From Perkinsela sp. pyNocScin1 (Eukaryota > Euglenozoa > Kinetoplastea > Prokinetoplastida > Perkinselidae), in the NCBI GenBank assembly GCA_964019655.1, contig CAXHTR010000008.1, positions 496,001 to 560,000 on the forward strand: a DNA stretch of 64,000 nt, in the 5' to 3' direction. Below the pieces are notes generated by a model, which was not told where the DNA came from, ran no database searches, and saw only the letters and a program-made list of their open reading frames with translations. Made by a program: the position numbers and the translations under genes. This document shows positions 61,887-64,000 of this stretch, in pieces (the first letter of the stretch is position 1; every line of letters starts with the position of its first letter).

Positions 61887-63770
61887 ATGGCAGAACCAGA
61901 AACTACTGAGCTCTACATCGACGAAATCTTCGTGTGGGGTGACATCGGTAAGCGCGATGGCTCTGGTGTTCTTGCTGCGCCGGTGCGCATCCCCTACCAG
62001 TTTCCATCGCAGATAAAAAGCGTTGCTACCGGTGTGGACTTCACGCTTATTCTACTGCAGAACAATACGCTCCTTGGCTTTGGAAACACGTTCTTCGGGC
62101 AGCTCGGGATAGCGCCGACGCTCACGCCAGATGTGTTGAAGAGCAAAAGCGCCTGGGTCCGTGCGCCAGTGCCTATCGAAGGCCTTCCAGCCGGCGAGTA
62201 CCCTCGCTCCGTCGCTGTGGGTGAAGCACACGCCCTCGTGCTCAGCTCGTCTGGCAAAGTGTACTCAGCAGGCTCAAATATGCATTTCGAGCTCGGCAGC
62301 AGAAAGGGCCTGAGCTATTTCGACACAAAAACACACACGGTCAGCGCTACGGGGGAGCATGGGCCGTCAGTGATCCCGTTTCGAACGCGCTGGGACGAAG
62401 TACCACTTCCAATCCTCGTCTCGAGCATAGCGGTCGGCAAGTGGAACAATTACGCCGTTACCGTCGATGGGAGTGTCTACAGCTGGGGCACCGCCGCTCT
62501 CGGCGCGCTTGGCCACGCAGTGAGCGATCCAGTCGAGTTCTGTAATGGCGAAGAGCGGGCGTTCTTCAACCGCGAAGGCGAGCAGCTCTGTACAGTCAAG
62601 AAGCCACGCCGCGTTGAGTCGCTCTTTGAAGCGCAGGTTCGTATTGAAAAAGTCGCTGCCGGCAACGACCACGCCCTCTACCTATCTGAGGCCAAAGACG
62701 TGTATTCGTCGGGGTGTGGCCGCTACGGCCGACTCGGTGCAGCGGAGATGAGCTCCATCCTGGAGCCACAAGAGCCCATCAACAACCTTTTCCCTGAGCG
62801 AAAGTGCCGCGAAGTCGTTACCGATGTTTTCGCCGGGTCAGAGACCAGCTTTGTGCTTCGGCGATCTGATGAGCTTGGCCTCGCAGTGTATGTCTTTGGT
62901 CTTATTGCGAACAACTCGGGCGTGTCCTACCCCACGCTGCTCTCAGAGCTTTGCGGTAAGGGCATCATCGGTATCTCTTCGAAGGGCGCCAATCACAGTG
63001 CCTGGAACGCTGCTGGTGACCTCTATATCTGGGGCAAGAACCCCTACTGCACGGCAAGTGGGATCGCCAACTTTTATGCAGCACGGGAGGCAGCAGTCAA
63101 GCCAGTTCTATGCCAGCTCTTCGCAGGCAAGCGAGTTGTCGGGGCTTCATGCGGTAAAAAGGCAGTTTTTGCCATCGTACAAGAGCCAGTAGAAAAAGAT
63201 TCGGAAACGAATGATCAAGTGGTACCAAAGCGCGAAATCGATATGCCATTCATCCAGATTTTACACGCCTCCAAGAATTCAGAGGCGAAGAACCTTGCGC
63301 TCGCGCAGAATATAATGGCACTGCCAGCCAACGCTGACGCATTCCGAAACGATATCCTTGGTGCTGAGCACGGTGCAGCGTACAACACAGCGTTTGCTAA
63401 TCAGGTGGAGCACCGCTATTCGCACGAGCTTCACCAGGCAGAGGCATCGAAGAAGAATGACGCATATCTCTTGGGTATCGGCAAATCACTGCTTGGCGCG
63501 CGAGCGCTCGAGCAAGGGAAGAAGGTTCAGGTCTGGATGGAGAACGTGTACGCGCTTGGTGTAGTTCTCGACAAAGTCAGCGAGACACCCTTGAAGGGAA
63601 AACGAGTCTCGACATTTCGCGTTCGATGGCTTCGCCAAGACTGGGTCGACGAGGATATTGAGCTCAACTCGGACGATGAGATCACTGTGGACAGCTCAGA
63701 AGAAAGGAACCCGAATCGATGGATGCACGGTTGGGTACAAAAGCGGGACACTGTTCAGCAGCTATGGTAG
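61887..63770 (+). CDS. RCC1-repeat protein with C-terminal Tudor/chromo-like domain
   Basis: A 627-residue protein from the ATG at 61887 (MAEPETTE); an ATG at 61848 in the same frame is less likely since residues before it are not RCC1-like. Repeats include VFVWGDIGKRDGSGVL, LGFGNTFFGQLGIAP, VYSWGTAALGALGHA and YSSGCGRYGRLGA, forming the seven-blade RCC1 propeller. The C-part (VWMENVYALGVVLDKV, TFRVRWLRQDWVDEDIEL) looks like a Tudor or chromo-barrel domain. RCC1 family members act as Ran exchange factors or bind chromatin; the added domain suggests chromatin reading. Confidence 0.88.
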   Translation: MAEPETTELYIDEIFVWGDIGKRDGSGVLAAPVRIPYQFPSQIKSVATGVDFTLILLQNNTLLGFGNTFFGQLGIAPTLTPDVLKSKSAWVRAPVPIEGLPAGEYPRSVAVGEAHALVLSSSGKVYSAGSNMHFELGSRKGLSYFDTKTHTVSATGEHGPSVIPFRTRWDEVPLPILVSSIAVGKWNNYAVTVDGSVYSWGTAALGALGHAVSDPVEFCNGEERAFFNREGEQLCTVKKPRRVESLFEAQVRIEKVAAGNDHALYLSEAKDVYSSGCGRYGRLGAAEMSSILEPQEPINNLFPERKCREVVTDVFAGSETSFVLRRSDELGLAVYVFGLIANNSGVSYPTLLSELCGKGIIGISSKGANHSAWNAAGDLYIWGKNPYCTASGIANFYAAREAAVKPVLCQLFAGKRVVGASCGKKAVFAIVQEPVEKDSETNDQVVPKREIDMPFIQILHASKNSEAKNLALAQNIMALPANADAFRNDILGAEHGAAYNTAFANQVEHRYSHELHQAEASKKNDAYLLGIGKSLLGARALEQGKKVQVWMENVYALGVVLDKVSETPLKGKRVSTFRVRWLRQDWVDEDIELNSDDEITVDSSEERNPNRWMHGWVQKRDTVQQLW

Positions 63771-63917
63771 TTCATAGAATCCCATAGATTTGGGCCCATC
63801 GTCACGTTCCTTGCATTGCGCTGTAATCTACTTATAGCATGATCCTTCTCTTTCTGTAGGTGTTTCGATATTTCGGCAGTTCTGAACTTATTGTTTCAAA
63901 ATTCATTTATAGATAGA

Positions 63918-64000
63918 ATGGGAGCAGCATTATCCAGTGCACGGCGCGATGCAAAGGAGCTCGAACAGCTGAACAAAGACCGCGCAACAGCCCAGGTCCT
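63918..64000 (+). CDS. Start of a myristoylated protein, cut by window edge
   Basis: ATG at 63918 opens a frame that runs to the window end (27 codons). It begins Met-Gly-Ala-Ala-Leu-Ser-Ser, a good N-myristoylation signal (Gly2, Ser6), followed by a charged helical stretch. The pyrimidine-rich and AT-rich leader before it fits a kinetoplastid gene start. The family cannot be told from so few residues. Confidence 0.55.
   Translation, partial: MGAALSSARRDAKELEQLNKDRATAQV

Noticed and set aside
1-64000. CRISPR arrays, insertion sequences or retroelements
   Set aside because: No regular spaced repeats, transposase, reverse transcriptase or terminal repeats were seen; repeats found are two-copy local duplications.

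Overview
This window reads as nuclear DNA of a eukaryote with a very compact genome. It holds 44 protein genes (the first and last cut by the window edges) and one tRNA in 64 kb. No gene shows clear evidence of an intron, and spacers are mostly 60-200 bases. Genes sit in long same-strand runs, as in kinetoplastid polycistronic arrays. Two products point to Kinetoplastea: a kinetochore-type kinase with zinc centre and C-terminal divergent polo box (KKT2/KKT3-like, 52807-56373), and a mitochondrial protein with two C2H2 fingers and a C-terminal OB fold, the plan of the KREPA1-3 RNA-editing proteins (14575-15738). Gene density and the mix of genes fit a small-genome prokinetoplastid such as Perkinsela; that genus is inference, the kinetoplastid call is well supported.

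Layout. A plus run (1-3091: kinesin tail half, DEDDh exonuclease-like protein) meets a long minus run in a convergent switch that carries tRNA-Asn. The minus run (28534 down to 3890) reads Sec11, GNAT, DNA polymerase alpha, PPR, penicillin-amidase-like hydrolase, TFIIIC subunit, KREPA-like protein, thioredoxin reductase, mevalonate kinase, SPOUT methyltransferase, mitochondrial Obg, PNKP-type phosphatase, LRR protein, uroporphyrinogen-III synthase-like, bL27m-like, RRP7-like, CWC25-like. A divergent switch (28535-28701) starts a short plus run (unknown, NOC4-like, RPN11). After a convergent switch (31908-32280) comes a minus run read from 42081 down (unknown, Nop15/NIFK-like, mitofusin-like GTPase, Sof1, Rft1, ORC4-like, RFC1). 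A very tight divergent switch near 42090 starts the last plus run (two unknowns, coproporphyrinogen oxidase, AMP deaminase, Fip1, DEAD-box helicase, UMP-CMP-type kinase, small membrane protein, basic protein, KKT2/3-like kinase, unknown, RFC3, eIF3a, RCC1-like, start of a myristoylated protein).

Functional themes: DNA replication (POLA1, RFC1, RFC3, ORC4-like), ribosome biogenesis and translation (Sof1, NOC4-like, Nop15-like, RRP7-like, DEAD-box, eIF3a), mitochondrial expression (bL27m, Obg, SPOUT methyltransferase, PPR, KREPA-like), ER functions (Sec11, Rft1), haem synthesis (UROS-like, CPOX), isoprenoid and purine metabolism (mevalonate kinase, AMP deaminase).

The most striking item is the thioredoxin reductase. 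Its frame reaches Gly-Cys, then TGA, Gly and TAG, exactly the Gly-Cys-Sec-Gly tail of selenoprotein thioredoxin reductases. A hairpin starts 7 nt after the TGA, and a SECIS-like stem with a GTGA/GGA core and AAA apical loop lies in the 3' flank. Trypanosomatids use trypanothione instead of such an enzyme, so this suggests a selenium-based thiol system in this lineage. Other items worth attention are a tandem pseudo-enzyme plus enzyme AMP deaminase, a TFIIIC subunit, early haem genes, and several enzymes with changed catalytic motifs (exonuclease, ORC4-like, Obg).
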